A stretch of 64,000 nucleotides of DNA. Source: Lachnospiraceae bacterium (GTDB taxonomy: Bacteria; Bacillota; Clostridia; Lachnospirales; Lachnospiraceae). The notes beneath the pieces are model-generated. The model made no database searches, had not been told where the DNA came from, and saw only the letters and a list, made by a program, of their open reading frames with translations. The DNA lies in assembly GCA_017411305.1 (NCBI GenBank), contig JAFQQI010000077.1, positions 1 through 64,000 of the forward strand. Direction: 5' to 3'. Both the position numbers and the translations under genes were made by a program. This document shows positions 45,650-54,794 of this stretch, piece by piece (the stretch's first letter is position 1; every line of letters begins with the position of its first letter).

Positions 45650-47323
45650 TTATACTTCCATAATAATAGGGAGTATCATAGGACGACGTTTTGTTTTTTT
45701 CCATACATAATCACTTAAAGAATCCTTAATGGCACCTTTTAATTTGCCCCAATCGGAAATACCTCGGTCAAGACAGCCTTCTACCGCTTCATTCACCACA
45801 TATCTGGCCTGTTCCATCAGTTCATCGGACTCTCTTACATATACAAATCCACGGGATACTATGTCGGGTCCGCAAACCAATTGGTCGGTAGCTGTTTCCA
45901 ACCCTAAAACAACAATGATAATACCATCTTCCGCCAGATGTTGTCTATCTCTTAAGACAATATTTCCTACATCTCCCACACCAAGACCGTCTACCAAAAT
46001 ATCGCCAACCGGTACGGTACCTGTTTTTTCTGCCTTCTCCTGCGTCAGTTCCAGAACATCTCCTGATTTCAGGATAAAAATATTATCCTTAGACATGCCT
46101 AATTCCTTGGCAATTTTAGCTTGTGCAGTTAAATGCTTATACTCTCCGTGCACGGGAATGGAATACTTCGGGTGTAATAAGGTATAAATCAGTTTGATTT
46201 CTTCCTGGCAGGCATGTCCCGAAACATGCACATCCTGGAAAATCACGTCCGCACCCTTTTCAAGCAATCCGTTAATTACATTGGTAACAGCTTTTTCGTT
46301 TCCGGGAATGGGACTGGAAGAAAAAATAACCGTATCACCCTGTCCGATAGAAATTTTCCTATGGTTGTCTCCTGCCATACGGCTTAAAGCAGCCATACTT
46401 TCTCCCTGACTGCCTGTTGTAATAATCACTGTCTTTTCATTAGGATAGTTTTTAAGCATTTCGGTGTCTATTAATGTATTCTCAGGGATACTTAAGCATC
46501 CTAAGCTGGTGGCCACATCAATGGTATTTACCATGCTTCTGCCTTCTACCACTACCTTACGTCCGAATTTATACGCTGAGTTAATAATTTGTTGTACTCG
46601 GTCCACATTGGATGCAAAGGTAGCTATGATAATACGGGTATTTTTGTGCTCCTCAAAAAGCGCATCGAAGGTCTTACCTACACTGCGCTCAGATGCCGTA
46701 AATCCCGGCCTTTCAGCATTGGTAGAATCGCACATAAGTGCAAGCACACCTTTTTTGCCAAGCTCGGCAAAACGCTGCAAATCAATAGCATCACCAAATA
46801 CCGGTGTATAATCCACCTTAAAGTCACCGGTATGAACTACGATACCGGCCGGTGAATAAATGGCAAGTGCTGCAGCATCCACAATGCTGTGATTGGTCTT
46901 AATAAACTCTACCCTAAACTGTCCTAATGTAATTGTCTGTCCAAATTTCACAACCTTACGTCTTACCTCATTAATCAGGTTGTGTTCCTTTAACTTATTA
47001 TCAATCAGACCCATGGTAAGTCTGGTTGCATAAACCGGTACATTTAGTTCCTTCAGCACATAAGGAAGTGCTCCGATATGGTCCTCATGACCATGGGTAA
47101 TGACAAAGCCTTTTACTTTGTCTGCATTATTTCTTAAATAAGTGATATCGGGAATTACCAAGTCAATTCCCAACATATCATCCTCCGGAAAGGATAAACC
47201 GCAATCCACTACAAGAATACTGTCTTCGTATTCAAAGGCAGTAATGTTCATTCCGATTTGCTCAAGACCTCCTAAAGGAATCACCTTAAGTCCCGAGCTG
47301 TTATTATTTTCTATGTTTTTCAA
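45650..47323 (-). CDS. rnj: Ribonuclease J
   Basis: 557 residues; start TTG with GGAGG 6 nt upstream. Metallo-beta-lactamase site VITHGHEDHIGALPY around residue 76, HTGDFKVDYTP, CDSTNAERPG, the beta-CASP motifs (IIATFASNVDRVQQI, TTGSQGES) and DVHVSGHACQEE. C-terminal dimerisation domain present. A 5'-3' exo- and endonuclease for mRNA decay and rRNA maturation. It is inserted between DUF1292 and mltG relative to the Bacillus order. Confidence 0.96.
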   Translation of the reverse strand: MKNIENNNSSGLKVIPLGGLEQIGMNITAFEYEDSILVVDCGLSFPEDDMLGIDLVIPDITYLRNNADKVKGFVITHGHEDHIGALPYVLKELNVPVYATRLTMGLIDNKLKEHNLINEVRRKVVKFGQTITLGQFRVEFIKTNHSIVDAAALAIYSPAGIVVHTGDFKVDYTPVFGDAIDLQRFAELGKKGVLALMCDSTNAERPGFTASERSVGKTFDALFEEHKNTRIIIATFASNVDRVQQIINSAYKFGRKVVVEGRSMVNTIDVATSLGCLSIPENTLIDTEMLKNYPNEKTVIITTGSQGESMAALSRMAGDNHRKISIGQGDTVIFSSSPIPGNEKAVTNVINGLLEKGADVIFQDVHVSGHACQEEIKLIYTLLHPKYSIPVHGEYKHLTAQAKIAKELGMSKDNIFILKSGDVLELTQEKAEKTGTVPVGDILVDGLGVGDVGNIVLRDRQHLAEDGIIIVVLGLETATDQLVCGPDIVSRGFVYVRESDELMEQARYVVNEAVEGCLDRGISDWGKLKGAIKDSLSDYVWKKTKRRPMILPIIMEV

Positions 47324-47374
47324 AATTTACCTCCAAAATAAATAAAACGACAAATTCGTCCGATTTGCTCCTGT

Positions 47375-47629
47375 TTACGAAAGTTCAACATCCTCAAGCA
47401 AGTTTTCAAATACCGCAGCTACTGCGGACAGCTCCGTATCATCCTCTACAATTTCGTAAACACTTTCAGCATCCTTCTCACCTGAAATTTCCTTCAAAAT
47501 CAGTGCTTCAGAATCTCCTTCTTCTTCTTCCGTCACTAAAATATAGCGTACTCCGCCCAGTTTCGTCTGTTCCAGCACATAAAACCATACTGTTTCGTTT
47601 CCTTCTAATGCAAATGCAATCTTTTCCAA
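47375..47629 (-). CDS. DUF1292 protein (YrzB-like)
   Basis: 84 residues, start TTG at 47627-47629 with AAAGGA upstream. Acidic C-terminal half and strand pattern VWFYVLEQTKLGGVRYILVTEEEEGDSEALILKEI fit DUF1292. Function unknown, but its place between ruvX and the mltG region is conserved in Firmicutes. Confidence 0.82.
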   Translation of the reverse strand: MEKIAFALEGNETVWFYVLEQTKLGGVRYILVTEEEEGDSEALILKEISGEKDAESVYEIVEDDTELSAVAAVFENLLEDVELS

Positions 47630-47685
47630 TTTATCGGTAATCCTTTCTGTTCCCTGTTACAAAATAGTTATGCTTTCTGTATTTC

Positions 47686-48126
47686 CTATTGCAAAATTTT
47701 CTCTTTATTGGCACGTAAATCCAGGTAACCCTGCAAAATAAATACAGCTGCCACCTTATCTACATGTTCCTTGCGTTCTTCTCTTCTAAGTCCCGCTTCT
47801 ATCATGGCTTTATCCGCTGCTACAGTAGTCAGCCGCTCATCCCACATGTGTACGGGAAGTCCGGTACGTCTCTCCAGCTTTTCTTTAAACTCGTACGATA
47901 ACTCCACTCTGACTCCCAATGTATCGTTCATATGCTTAGGGAGTCCTAATACAATTTCTTCTACTTCGTATTCTACTATCAGCTCTTCAATTCTCGCCAA
48001 TGTCTTACGGAGCTTGTTTTCTTCTTTTCTTCTGATAATTTCTATTCCCTGAGCCGTAATAAGCAGAGGGTCGCTGATAGCTACCCCCACTGTTTTGGCT
48101 CCGAAATCCAATCCCATAATTCTCAT
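47686..48126 (-). CDS. ruvX: Holliday junction resolvase-like protein YqgF/RuvX
   Basis: 146 residues, RNase H fold: first strand [20 protein letters not shown] with the catalytic Asp, [25 protein letters not shown] and C-terminal [13 protein letters not shown]. The family takes part in pre-16S rRNA 5' end processing. Begins 4 nt after ireB. Confidence 0.93.
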   Translation of the reverse strand: MRIMGLDFGAKTVGVAISDPLLITAQGIEIIRRKEENKLRKTLARIEELIVEYEVEEIVLGLPKHMNDTLGVRVELSYEFKEKLERRTGLPVHMWDERLTTVAADKAMIEAGLRREERKEHVDKVAAVFILQGYLDLRANKEKILQ

Positions 48127-48130
48127 ACTG

Positions 48131-48391
48131 TTAATTCCAATGATTGTTTTTAATATACTCTTCCAGCATCTCTTCTACCAGTTCGTCCCGTTCTACCTTC
48201 ATAATCAGGCTTCTTGCATTCTTATAACTGGTAATGTAAGTAGGATCACCTGACATAATATATCCCACAATCTGATTAACGGGATTATATCCCTTCTCTG
48301 TCAACGCTGCATATACCTCTGCAAGTATCGATTTTACGCTGTTGTTGTCTGTCTCTACTTTAAAATATTGTGTATTTCCCAAATCCTGCAT
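48131..48391 (-). CDS. ireB: IreB family regulatory phosphoprotein
   Basis: 86 residues from the ATG at 48389-48391, with AAGGGGTG about 6 nt upstream; a frame 10 residues longer lacks support. The DUF965 pattern [45 protein letters not shown] is clear. In Enterococcus IreB is the target of the Ser/Thr kinase IreK and tunes cephalosporin tolerance; the N terminus here has Thr residues that could be phosphorylated. First gene of the ireB-ruvX-DUF1292 run. Confidence 0.92.
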   Translation of the reverse strand: MQDLGNTQYFKVETDNNSVKSILAEVYAALTEKGYNPVNQIVGYIMSGDPTYITSYKNARSLIMKVERDELVEEMLEEYIKNNHWN

Positions 48392-48489
48392 ATTCGCACC
48401 CCTTATGTTCTTCTTACCCATCTTTTCTTATATTACTCTATTTTGTATAAAAATTCAACTCCCGGCGAGTCCCCCGCATGTAATTCCCG

Positions 48490-49881
48490 TCAGCAATCTC
48501 TGTCTCTCAAGCTCTGATTATCCGTCACAAATGATAACATTCCCGGCTCCGAAAATTCTTTGTAACTGCCTGTCAGAATCTTTCCCGATAAATTATCGGC
48601 ATTTTCTGTCACTACCTTTATATATTCCATACTGTGACCTATTTGATATACTTTACCGTTTATTTCTTTTTCCTCTTCAAATAATACTGAAGCCTGCTTA
48701 TGTATATGCGCCTTTCTGTATTCCTCCGACATCTTTTGATCCAGTAAAAGCAATTCATTACTCCGTTTTGTCTTTATTTCTTCCGGAATCTGATCTTTCA
48801 TTGCATCCGCCACGGTTCCTTTTCGTCTGGAATATTTAAAAACATGCATTTCATAAAAGCCTGTCTTTTCAAGAAAATGCACAGTTTGTTCAAATTCTTC
48901 TTCTGTCTCTCCCGGGAATCCCACTATGACATCAGTGGTAATCGCAGGATTATCAAAATATTCCCTGAGTAGGCAAACCCCGTTATAGTATTCCTCCGTG
49001 GTATATTTTCTATTCATTCGTTTCAGCACAGCGTCACAGCCACTTTGCAGGGACAAATGAAAATGAGGGCAGAACTTAGGAAGTCTGCTGATTCCTTCCG
49101 CAAATTCCTTTGTAATAATACGAGGCTCCAGGGAACCCAAACGGATTCTCTCAATCCCTTTCACCTCATGAATCCGTTCAATCAGTGTCAGCAGTCTTTC
49201 ATGGGGAAATGCTTCGCCTTCCCCTACATTTTTAATCCCGGCAAAATCAAGTCCATAGGAGCTTAAATGAATCCCTGTCAGTACCACTTCCCGGTATCCG
49301 TTTGCTGCAAGTGTTTTCACTTCCTTCAAAATTTCTTCTTCGCTCCTGCTTCTTACCCTGCCTCTGGCGTAGGGAATAATGCAGTAAGAGCAAAACTGAT
49401 TACATCCGTCCTGAATCTTAATAAAGGCCCGTGTATGTTCTCCTGTACGGGCAAGCTGCATATCCTCATATTCATTAGTTGCATTAATGTCTATTACTGA
49501 TTTGCCCTGTAAGGTTTTATTTCTGTCACTTTCTCTTTGTGCCATATACTCCTCCAGCAAAGGAATCAGATCTTTCTTTTTGTTATTACCGATGGCAAGG
49601 TCAATGCTCATATCCTTAAGGGCTTCTTCTTTACCCGTCTGCACATAACAGCCTACTGCCACTACCACAGCCTGCGGATTTAACTTCTTGGCACGATGCA
49701 GCATTTGTCTGCTTTTTCTGTCCGCAATATTTGTTACGGTACACGTATTTATGATATAAATGTCCGCTTTTTTATCAAATGGTACAATTTTATACCCTTT
49801 TTCTTCCAATCTTTGTTGCATAACGTCCATTTCGTAGCCGTTTACTTTACATCCGAGGTTGTGTAATGCCACTTTTTTCAT
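48490..49881 (-). CDS. mtaB: tRNA t6A37 methylthiotransferase MtaB
   Basis: 463 residues from the ATG at 49879-49881, which has GGAG 7 nt upstream; an ATG four codons earlier has no site. Domains: UPF0004 with cysteines in NLGCKVN, NTCTVTN and VGCYVQ; radical SAM CxxxCxxC in GCNQFCSYCIIPYARG; C-terminal TRAM domain. Adds a methylthio group to t6A at position 37 of tRNAs decoding ANN codons. The MtaB subtype over MiaB or RimO is judged from the HNLGCKVNGYE start. Confidence 0.92.
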   Translation of the reverse strand: MKKVALHNLGCKVNGYEMDVMQQRLEEKGYKIVPFDKKADIYIINTCTVTNIADRKSRQMLHRAKKLNPQAVVVAVGCYVQTGKEEALKDMSIDLAIGNNKKKDLIPLLEEYMAQRESDRNKTLQGKSVIDINATNEYEDMQLARTGEHTRAFIKIQDGCNQFCSYCIIPYARGRVRSRSEEEILKEVKTLAANGYREVVLTGIHLSSYGLDFAGIKNVGEGEAFPHERLLTLIERIHEVKGIERIRLGSLEPRIITKEFAEGISRLPKFCPHFHLSLQSGCDAVLKRMNRKYTTEEYYNGVCLLREYFDNPAITTDVIVGFPGETEEEFEQTVHFLEKTGFYEMHVFKYSRRKGTVADAMKDQIPEEIKTKRSNELLLLDQKMSEEYRKAHIHKQASVLFEEEKEINGKVYQIGHSMEYIKVVTENADNLSGKILTGSYKEFSEPGMLSFVTDNQSLRDRDC

Positions 49882-49984
49882 GATTTTCTCCATTATTTTT
49901 GTATTGTTTTAGCATTGACTTTTTTTTCCTTAACATTTACTATAATAGCATGAAGGTATGAAAAAATTAAGGAGGTAACTTACA

Positions 49985-50215
49985 ATGAAAACAGTACAGA
50001 TTTCATTAAATTCTATTGACAAGGTAAAATCTTTTGTAAACGATATTACCAAGTTTGATTATGACTTCGATTTAGTTTCCGGAAGATACGTAATCGACGC
50101 TAAGTCCATTATGGGTATCTTTTCCTTAGACTTATCCAAGCCCATCGACTTAAATATCCATGCAGAAGACAGCGCTGAAGAAGTTTTAGAAACTCTTAAG
50201 CCTTACATGATCTAG
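49985..50215 (+). CDS. Crh-like HPr paralogue lacking the PTS histidine
   Basis: 76 residues, with AAGGAGG 8 nt before the ATG. Aligns with HPr from KTVQISL to the end, and DAKSIMGIFSLDLSK carries the regulatory serine (HPr Ser46 position) in good context. The GLHARPA region is replaced by SIDKVKSFVND and there is no histidine there, and the N terminus is about 10 residues shorter. It could act only as a regulator phosphorylated by HPr kinase, as Crh does in Bacillus; this is inference. Canonical HPr is at 4905-5168. Monocistronic, between mtaB (divergent) and thiI. Confidence 0.8.
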   Translation: MKTVQISLNSIDKVKSFVNDITKFDYDFDLVSGRYVIDAKSIMGIFSLDLSKPIDLNIHAEDSAEEVLETLKPYMI

Positions 50216-50303
50216 GATTTGTGAAACGCTGACCGGAGCATTTCCGGCAGCACACAAACGACCTAAACGGAAGCCTTGCTTCCTTTATTTACAGAATAAC
50301 ATC

Positions 50304-50334
50304 AAACGGCACATATTGTATGTGCCGTTTTTTT
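50304..50334. terminator. Bidirectional terminator between Crh-like gene and thiI
   Basis: AAACGGCACATA and TATGTGCCGTTT pair with a 3-nt loop; T-run on + after the stem. Confidence 0.92.
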
Positions 50335-50335
50335 C

Positions 50336-51523
50336 TTACTTCTCCCAGTTTACTACTATCATTTCATCCGTATCTAAGGCTGTCTGTACCAGCTCATCTA
50401 TCTTTTCTTCTAAATTCTGCTCATGACGCTTAATTACATTTAGATTAGGCTTTGTTACAGGATGCTTTGCCACAAAAATGGTACAGCAATCCTCGTAAGG
50501 CAGGATAGAAGTCTCATAGGTTCCGATTTTTTCGGAGATGTCTACAATTTCCATCTTATCAAACCCGATTAACGGACGGAATACCGGAAGTGTACACACT
50601 TCATTGGTTACTGCAAGTGACTGAATCGTCTGAGACGCAACCTGTCCGATACTTTCACCGGTAATTAGTCCCAGGCATTCTGTATCCTTTGCAATCTTCT
50701 CTGCTATTTTCATCATATAACGACGCATGATAATCGTCAGCTCTTCATGAGGGCACTTTTCATAAATATAGAGCTGGATGTCCGTAAAGTTAATAATATG
50801 AAGATAAATGGGTCCGGTATATCGGGAAACCAGCTTAGCAAGGTCAATTACCTTCTGCTTGGCACGGTCACTGGTATACGGAGGTGCATGAAAATATACC
50901 GCATCGATTTTTACACCACGCTTGGATACCATATATCCTGCCACCGGAGAATCAATTCCGCCGGATAATAAAAGCATGGCTTTACCGTTGCTGCCCACAG
51001 GCATACCGCCGGGACCCGGAATCTCTATAGAATAAATGTAAATCTTTTCACGGATTTCTATATTAAGGAGCACATCCGGCTTATGCACATCCACCTTAAT
51101 CTCAGGAAATGCTTCCAAGATGGCACCGCCTAATTCACAGTTAATCTGCATGGAATCCATGGGATAGTTCTTACGTGCTCTTCTCGCCTGCACCTTAAAG
51201 GTAATCTTTTTGTCCGGATAAACCTCGTCCATGTATTTGACAACACGCTCAGCAAGCTTTTCAAAGCCTTCATCCTCTGCATATACCACAGGACAAATAC
51301 CGGATACACCAAACACGGTCTTTAACTCTTCCACGGTTTCTTCATAATCAAACTCAGATAAAGCATCTACATAAATTCTTCCTTGGGTACGGGTTACCTT
51401 AAACTCACCCTCGCAACGTTTCAGTGCATATTTTATCTGCTGGGCAAGAGCTTCCTCAAATAAATGTCTGTTCTTTCCTTTAATACCGATTTCCGCGTAC
51501 TTAATCAAAAATGCTGTAAACAT
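50336..51523 (-). CDS. thiI: tRNA 4-thiouridine synthase ThiI
   Basis: 395 residues, the short form without a rhodanese domain. N-terminal ferredoxin-like and THUMP domains (residues 1-165), then a PP-loop ATPase with AMLLLSGGIDSPVAGYM and the EDCCTIFVAKHPVTKP segment near the C terminus. Makes s4U8 in tRNA and may feed thiamine. Needs a sulfur donor; a cysteine desulfurase gene lies directly upstream, as in Bacillus nifZ-thiI. AAGGAG precedes the ATG. Confidence 0.95.
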   Translation of the reverse strand: MFTAFLIKYAEIGIKGKNRHLFEEALAQQIKYALKRCEGEFKVTRTQGRIYVDALSEFDYEETVEELKTVFGVSGICPVVYAEDEGFEKLAERVVKYMDEVYPDKKITFKVQARRARKNYPMDSMQINCELGGAILEAFPEIKVDVHKPDVLLNIEIREKIYIYSIEIPGPGGMPVGSNGKAMLLLSGGIDSPVAGYMVSKRGVKIDAVYFHAPPYTSDRAKQKVIDLAKLVSRYTGPIYLHIINFTDIQLYIYEKCPHEELTIIMRRYMMKIAEKIAKDTECLGLITGESIGQVASQTIQSLAVTNEVCTLPVFRPLIGFDKMEIVDISEKIGTYETSILPYEDCCTIFVAKHPVTKPNLNVIKRHEQNLEEKIDELVQTALDTDEMIVVNWEK

Positions 51524-51569
51524 TCCGTTTACTCCTTTCGTTAAAAAGCTCTGATGCTTTGCTTTATCC

Positions 51570-51621
51570 CGAATACGCCCGGCAAGCCCTTAACATGTAA
51601 GTGCTTTGCCGTTCGTATTCG
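51570..51621. other. Long hairpin between cysteine desulfurase gene and thiI
   Basis: CGAATACG (51570-51577) with CGTATTCG (51614-51621), and CGGCAAGC (51580-51587) with GCTTTGCCG (51603-51611), make an interrupted two-part stem with a loop of about 15 nt. No T-run follows on the minus strand, so it may attenuate or stabilise the two-gene message. Confidence 0.6.
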
Positions 51622-51647
51622 AAATATAATCATTTCTTTTCATGAAT

Positions 51648-52805
51648 CTATTTCTTTCTTGTATACTTTCTGAGCATGGGAATTATATCATACATTACCT
51701 TCAAAGTATAGTCTACTTCTTCCATGGTCGTAAACATTGAAAAACTAAAACGTATTGTAGAGCCCAGCAGTTCCTTGCCAAGACCGATTGCCTGCAACGT
51801 GGCAGAAGGCTGAGGCTTGTGGGCAGAGCATGCACTTCCTGCCGACACATAAATTCCTTTGTCTTCCAATGCATGAAGTAATACTTCACTTCGTACCCCT
51901 TCCACGGAAACACTGACAATGTGCGGTGCACCATTCCTGTCACAATGTCCGTTTACAGTAACTCCCTCTATCTTGCGTACTCCGTTAACAAAAGCTTCCT
52001 TTATCTGATAAAGGCGCTCAACTTCATCATCCAGACCTGCATATACCAGTTCAATGGCCTTTGCCATTCCTGCGATTCCCGGCACATTATCCGTACCCGA
52101 TCGAAGACCGCCCTGCTGACCTCCGCCAAAAAGTATCGGTTTAATTTTCACTTTGTCATTTATATACAGGAAACCAACGCCCTTAGGTCCGTGGATTTTG
52201 TGTCCGCTAACGGATAAAAGATCGATATTCATTCTCTTCGGATAAATCTTGAACTTTCCGTATCCCTGTACCGCATCCACATGGAACAAAATACGGGGAT
52301 TCATCTTTTTAATCAATGCTCCTGCCTCCGCAATAGGCTGCAAAGAACCGATTTCATTATTGGTATGCATAATGGAAACCAAAATGGTTTCTCCCGTAAT
52401 AGCCCGTTGTAAATCCTCTAACCGGATGCAACCCTTTTCATCTACGGGAAGATACGTTACGCGAAAACCCTCTTCTTCCAAATTCCTCATTGTTTGTAAA
52501 ACAGCCGGATGTTCTATTTGTGTGGTTATCAGATGTCTTCCGCCACGGCAGTTGGCATATGCGCATCCTCTGATTGCCAAATTATCCGATTCTGTTCCAC
52601 CGGAGGTAAAAAAGATTTCCTTTTCATTTACCTTTAAGTTCTTTGCGATAACTTCCTTTGCATAACGCAGATATCCCTCCGCCTGCACACCTTTTCTGTG
52701 CATACTGGAAGGATTTCCGTAATCCTCGCACATAATTTTTGTCATTAAGGCTGCCACTTCGTCAAAGCACCTGGTAGTGGCAGAATTATCTAAATAAATT
52801 TCCAT
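51648..52805 (-). CDS. Cysteine desulfurase (NifS/IscS family)
   Basis: 385 residues. PLP lysine in SVSGHKIHGPKG, HVDAVQGYGKF upstream of it, and the active-site cysteine loop SAGSACSAHKPQPS. The short loop length suggests group I. Delivers persulfide sulfur; with thiI next, tRNA thiolation is the likely target. There is no iscU or iscR beside it. Confidence 0.92.
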   Translation of the reverse strand: MEIYLDNSATTRCFDEVAALMTKIMCEDYGNPSSMHRKGVQAEGYLRYAKEVIAKNLKVNEKEIFFTSGGTESDNLAIRGCAYANCRGGRHLITTQIEHPAVLQTMRNLEEEGFRVTYLPVDEKGCIRLEDLQRAITGETILVSIMHTNNEIGSLQPIAEAGALIKKMNPRILFHVDAVQGYGKFKIYPKRMNIDLLSVSGHKIHGPKGVGFLYINDKVKIKPILFGGGQQGGLRSGTDNVPGIAGMAKAIELVYAGLDDEVERLYQIKEAFVNGVRKIEGVTVNGHCDRNGAPHIVSVSVEGVRSEVLLHALEDKGIYVSAGSACSAHKPQPSATLQAIGLGKELLGSTIRFSFSMFTTMEEVDYTLKVMYDIIPMLRKYTRKK

Positions 52806-52880
52806 AACATCACCGGTCTTTCCTGTATCTTTATACAGTTATCTGTTATTACTATATGCTTTTTCTTCCAATTTCGACAC

Positions 52881-53621
52881 TTAACTTTCCAATTGGTACA
52901 TAATCCAGGAAAGTACCGTCATGCCTGCCGTTTCTGTGCGTAGAATTCTCTTTCCCAATGTAATCGGCACTATCCCATTCTCAATGGCAAGCTGCACTTC
53001 GCTTTCTTCAAATCCGCCCTCCGGTCCGATAAAAATTGCTACATCTTCTCCGGACTTTAAGGAATTCATAATCTCTTTTGTTTTTTCCATTCCCTCAGCT
53101 AATTCGTAGGGAATCAGTTTCACCTTACATTGCTCTGCCAAAGCAACTGCTTCCTTCATACTCAATACAGTTTTTACTTCCGGTATAATTCCTCTTTTGC
53201 TCTGCTTGGCTGCCGCTTCTGCAATCTGCTGCCATCTGGCAATTTTGCTTTTTGCCTTTTTTTCATCCAGCTTTACAACAGCTCTCTTACAGGATACAGG
53301 AATCACTGCATGCACGCCAAGCTCCACAGCTTTTTGGATAATCAGCTCCATTTTATCTGCTTTTGGCAATCCCTGGAAAAGATATACCCTGGAGGGAAGC
53401 TCAACACCATCCTCCTTGATGAATCTTAAGTTGCAGATAATTTCTTCATCCAACAGCTCTTCGATTCCGCAGCGGTAGTCTTTGCCATCCACACCGTTAC
53501 TGATGGATATTTCTTCCCCTGCTTTCATGCGTAAAACATTTTTGATATGATTAACGTCTTTTCCTGTAATAGTAATCCGGTTTCCCTGTATCTGAGAGGG
53601 CTCAACAAAAAATTGGTACAT
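52881..53621 (-). CDS. rsmE: 16S rRNA m3U1498 methyltransferase
   Basis: 246 residues. SPOUT knot motifs: FQGLPKADKMELIIQKAVELGV, and FIGPEGGFEESEV with LGKRILRTETAGM near the C terminus. N-terminal PUA-like domain (residues 1-70). Follows prmA by 42 nt; the prmA-rsmE pair is common in Firmicutes. Confidence 0.95.
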   Translation of the reverse strand: MYQFFVEPSQIQGNRITITGKDVNHIKNVLRMKAGEEISISNGVDGKDYRCGIEELLDEEIICNLRFIKEDGVELPSRVYLFQGLPKADKMELIIQKAVELGVHAVIPVSCKRAVVKLDEKKAKSKIARWQQIAEAAAKQSKRGIIPEVKTVLSMKEAVALAEQCKVKLIPYELAEGMEKTKEIMNSLKSGEDVAIFIGPEGGFEESEVQLAIENGIVPITLGKRILRTETAGMTVLSWIMYQLES

Positions 53622-53663
53622 ACTTATCTCCTAAACAATTCCCGGCTAATGCTCTGTCTTCTT

Positions 53664-54653
53664 CTATTCCGGTTTCTTCGCCGTAACGGATACCCATTCT
53701 CCCTGATATGTTACCTCAAGCACTTCAAGACCTGCTGCCTTTACTGCATCCACAACTGTCTGCTCTTTATCATCAATAATACCAGAGGTAATATAAATTC
53801 CGCCTTTTTTCATCTGATTTACAATGACCGGTGTTAAAGGTACCAAAACATCTGCAAGGATATTGGCCACAACAATGTCATAGCAGTCGTAACCCACTTT
53901 GTCCTGCACTTCTTTTTCGGTAATGATATTTCCAATCAATATCTCAAACTGCTCCGGTGCAATCCCGTTATTTTTGCAGTTGTCCGCTACTGCAGGAGGC
54001 GCACAGGGATCAAGGTCTGTTCCGACTGCTTTCTTTGCGCCAAACATCAGGGACAAAATAGCCAAAATACCGCTTCCTGTTCCCACATCCAAAAGCACGG
54101 TTTCCGGTGTAATAAATTTGCGTAGCTGTCTGATACAAAGCTGGGTGGTATCATGCATACCGGTTCCGAAAGCAGTGCCGGGATCAATGTGGAGAATCAT
54201 CTTGTCCTTATCTTCCGGCTGCACCTCCTCCCAGGATGGAATTACCAACACATCGTCAATGGTAAACTGGTGGAAATACTGCTTCCAATTGTTAATCCAG
54301 TCAATATCCTCTGTTTCATCCACTACAACGCTTCCTTCTCCGATGTCCATAAACATACGAAGGTCTTCAAGCTCTGTCTTAACGTTCTCTAAGATTTCTT
54401 CTTTGGTGGTAGGTTCCCCGTTTACTTCCAAAGATCCATCCTCTTTTTCTTCAACAAAAAAGCTAAGATACGCAATGCCGTCATCTTCAGGTCCCTCCGG
54501 AAGAATATCTACAAACATCTGCTCCTTCTCTGCTGCGGTAAGAGGAATTTTGTCCTCTATCTGTGCACCTTCCAAACCAATATCATATAATGTGCTGATA
54601 ATAATGTCTTCAGCCTCAGTAATTGTTTTAATTTTAAATTTTACCCACTTCAT
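53664..54653 (-). CDS. prmA: Ribosomal protein L11 methyltransferase
   Basis: 329 residues. N-terminal substrate domain (WVKFKIKTITEAEDII), linker WINNWKQYFHQF, then a class I SAM domain: HIDPGTAFGTGMHDTTQLC, LLDVGTGSGILAI and VVANILADVLVPL. AAAGGAG lies before the ATG. Methylates L11 lysines. Confidence 0.95.
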   Translation of the reverse strand: MKWVKFKIKTITEAEDIIISTLYDIGLEGAQIEDKIPLTAAEKEQMFVDILPEGPEDDGIAYLSFFVEEKEDGSLEVNGEPTTKEEILENVKTELEDLRMFMDIGEGSVVVDETEDIDWINNWKQYFHQFTIDDVLVIPSWEEVQPEDKDKMILHIDPGTAFGTGMHDTTQLCIRQLRKFITPETVLLDVGTGSGILAILSLMFGAKKAVGTDLDPCAPPAVADNCKNNGIAPEQFEILIGNIITEKEVQDKVGYDCYDIVVANILADVLVPLTPVIVNQMKKGGIYITSGIIDDKEQTVVDAVKAAGLEVLEVTYQGEWVSVTAKKPE

Positions 54654-54794
54654 CGCCTACTCCTTTCAAAATTTAATATTATCATAGAAACGGTTATGTT
54701 TCCAGCACAAACTAATCGGAAAACCTTGCATAGATTCCCTAAAGAAGGTAAAATAGAAGCTGTTATGAAAATGAACAGAAAAGAGGTAACACAT

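Noticed and set aside
49915-49946. TTGACT/TATAAT as a promoter of the Crh-like gene
   Set aside because: The -10 at 49941-49946 is good, but the only -35-like hexamer is 20 bp away, outside the normal range, so I did not list it as a feature.
53899-54687. 262-codon plus-strand frame opposite prmA
   Set aside because: Long, but it is the Ser/Pro-rich antisense frame of an unmistakable prmA gene, with no domain of its own.
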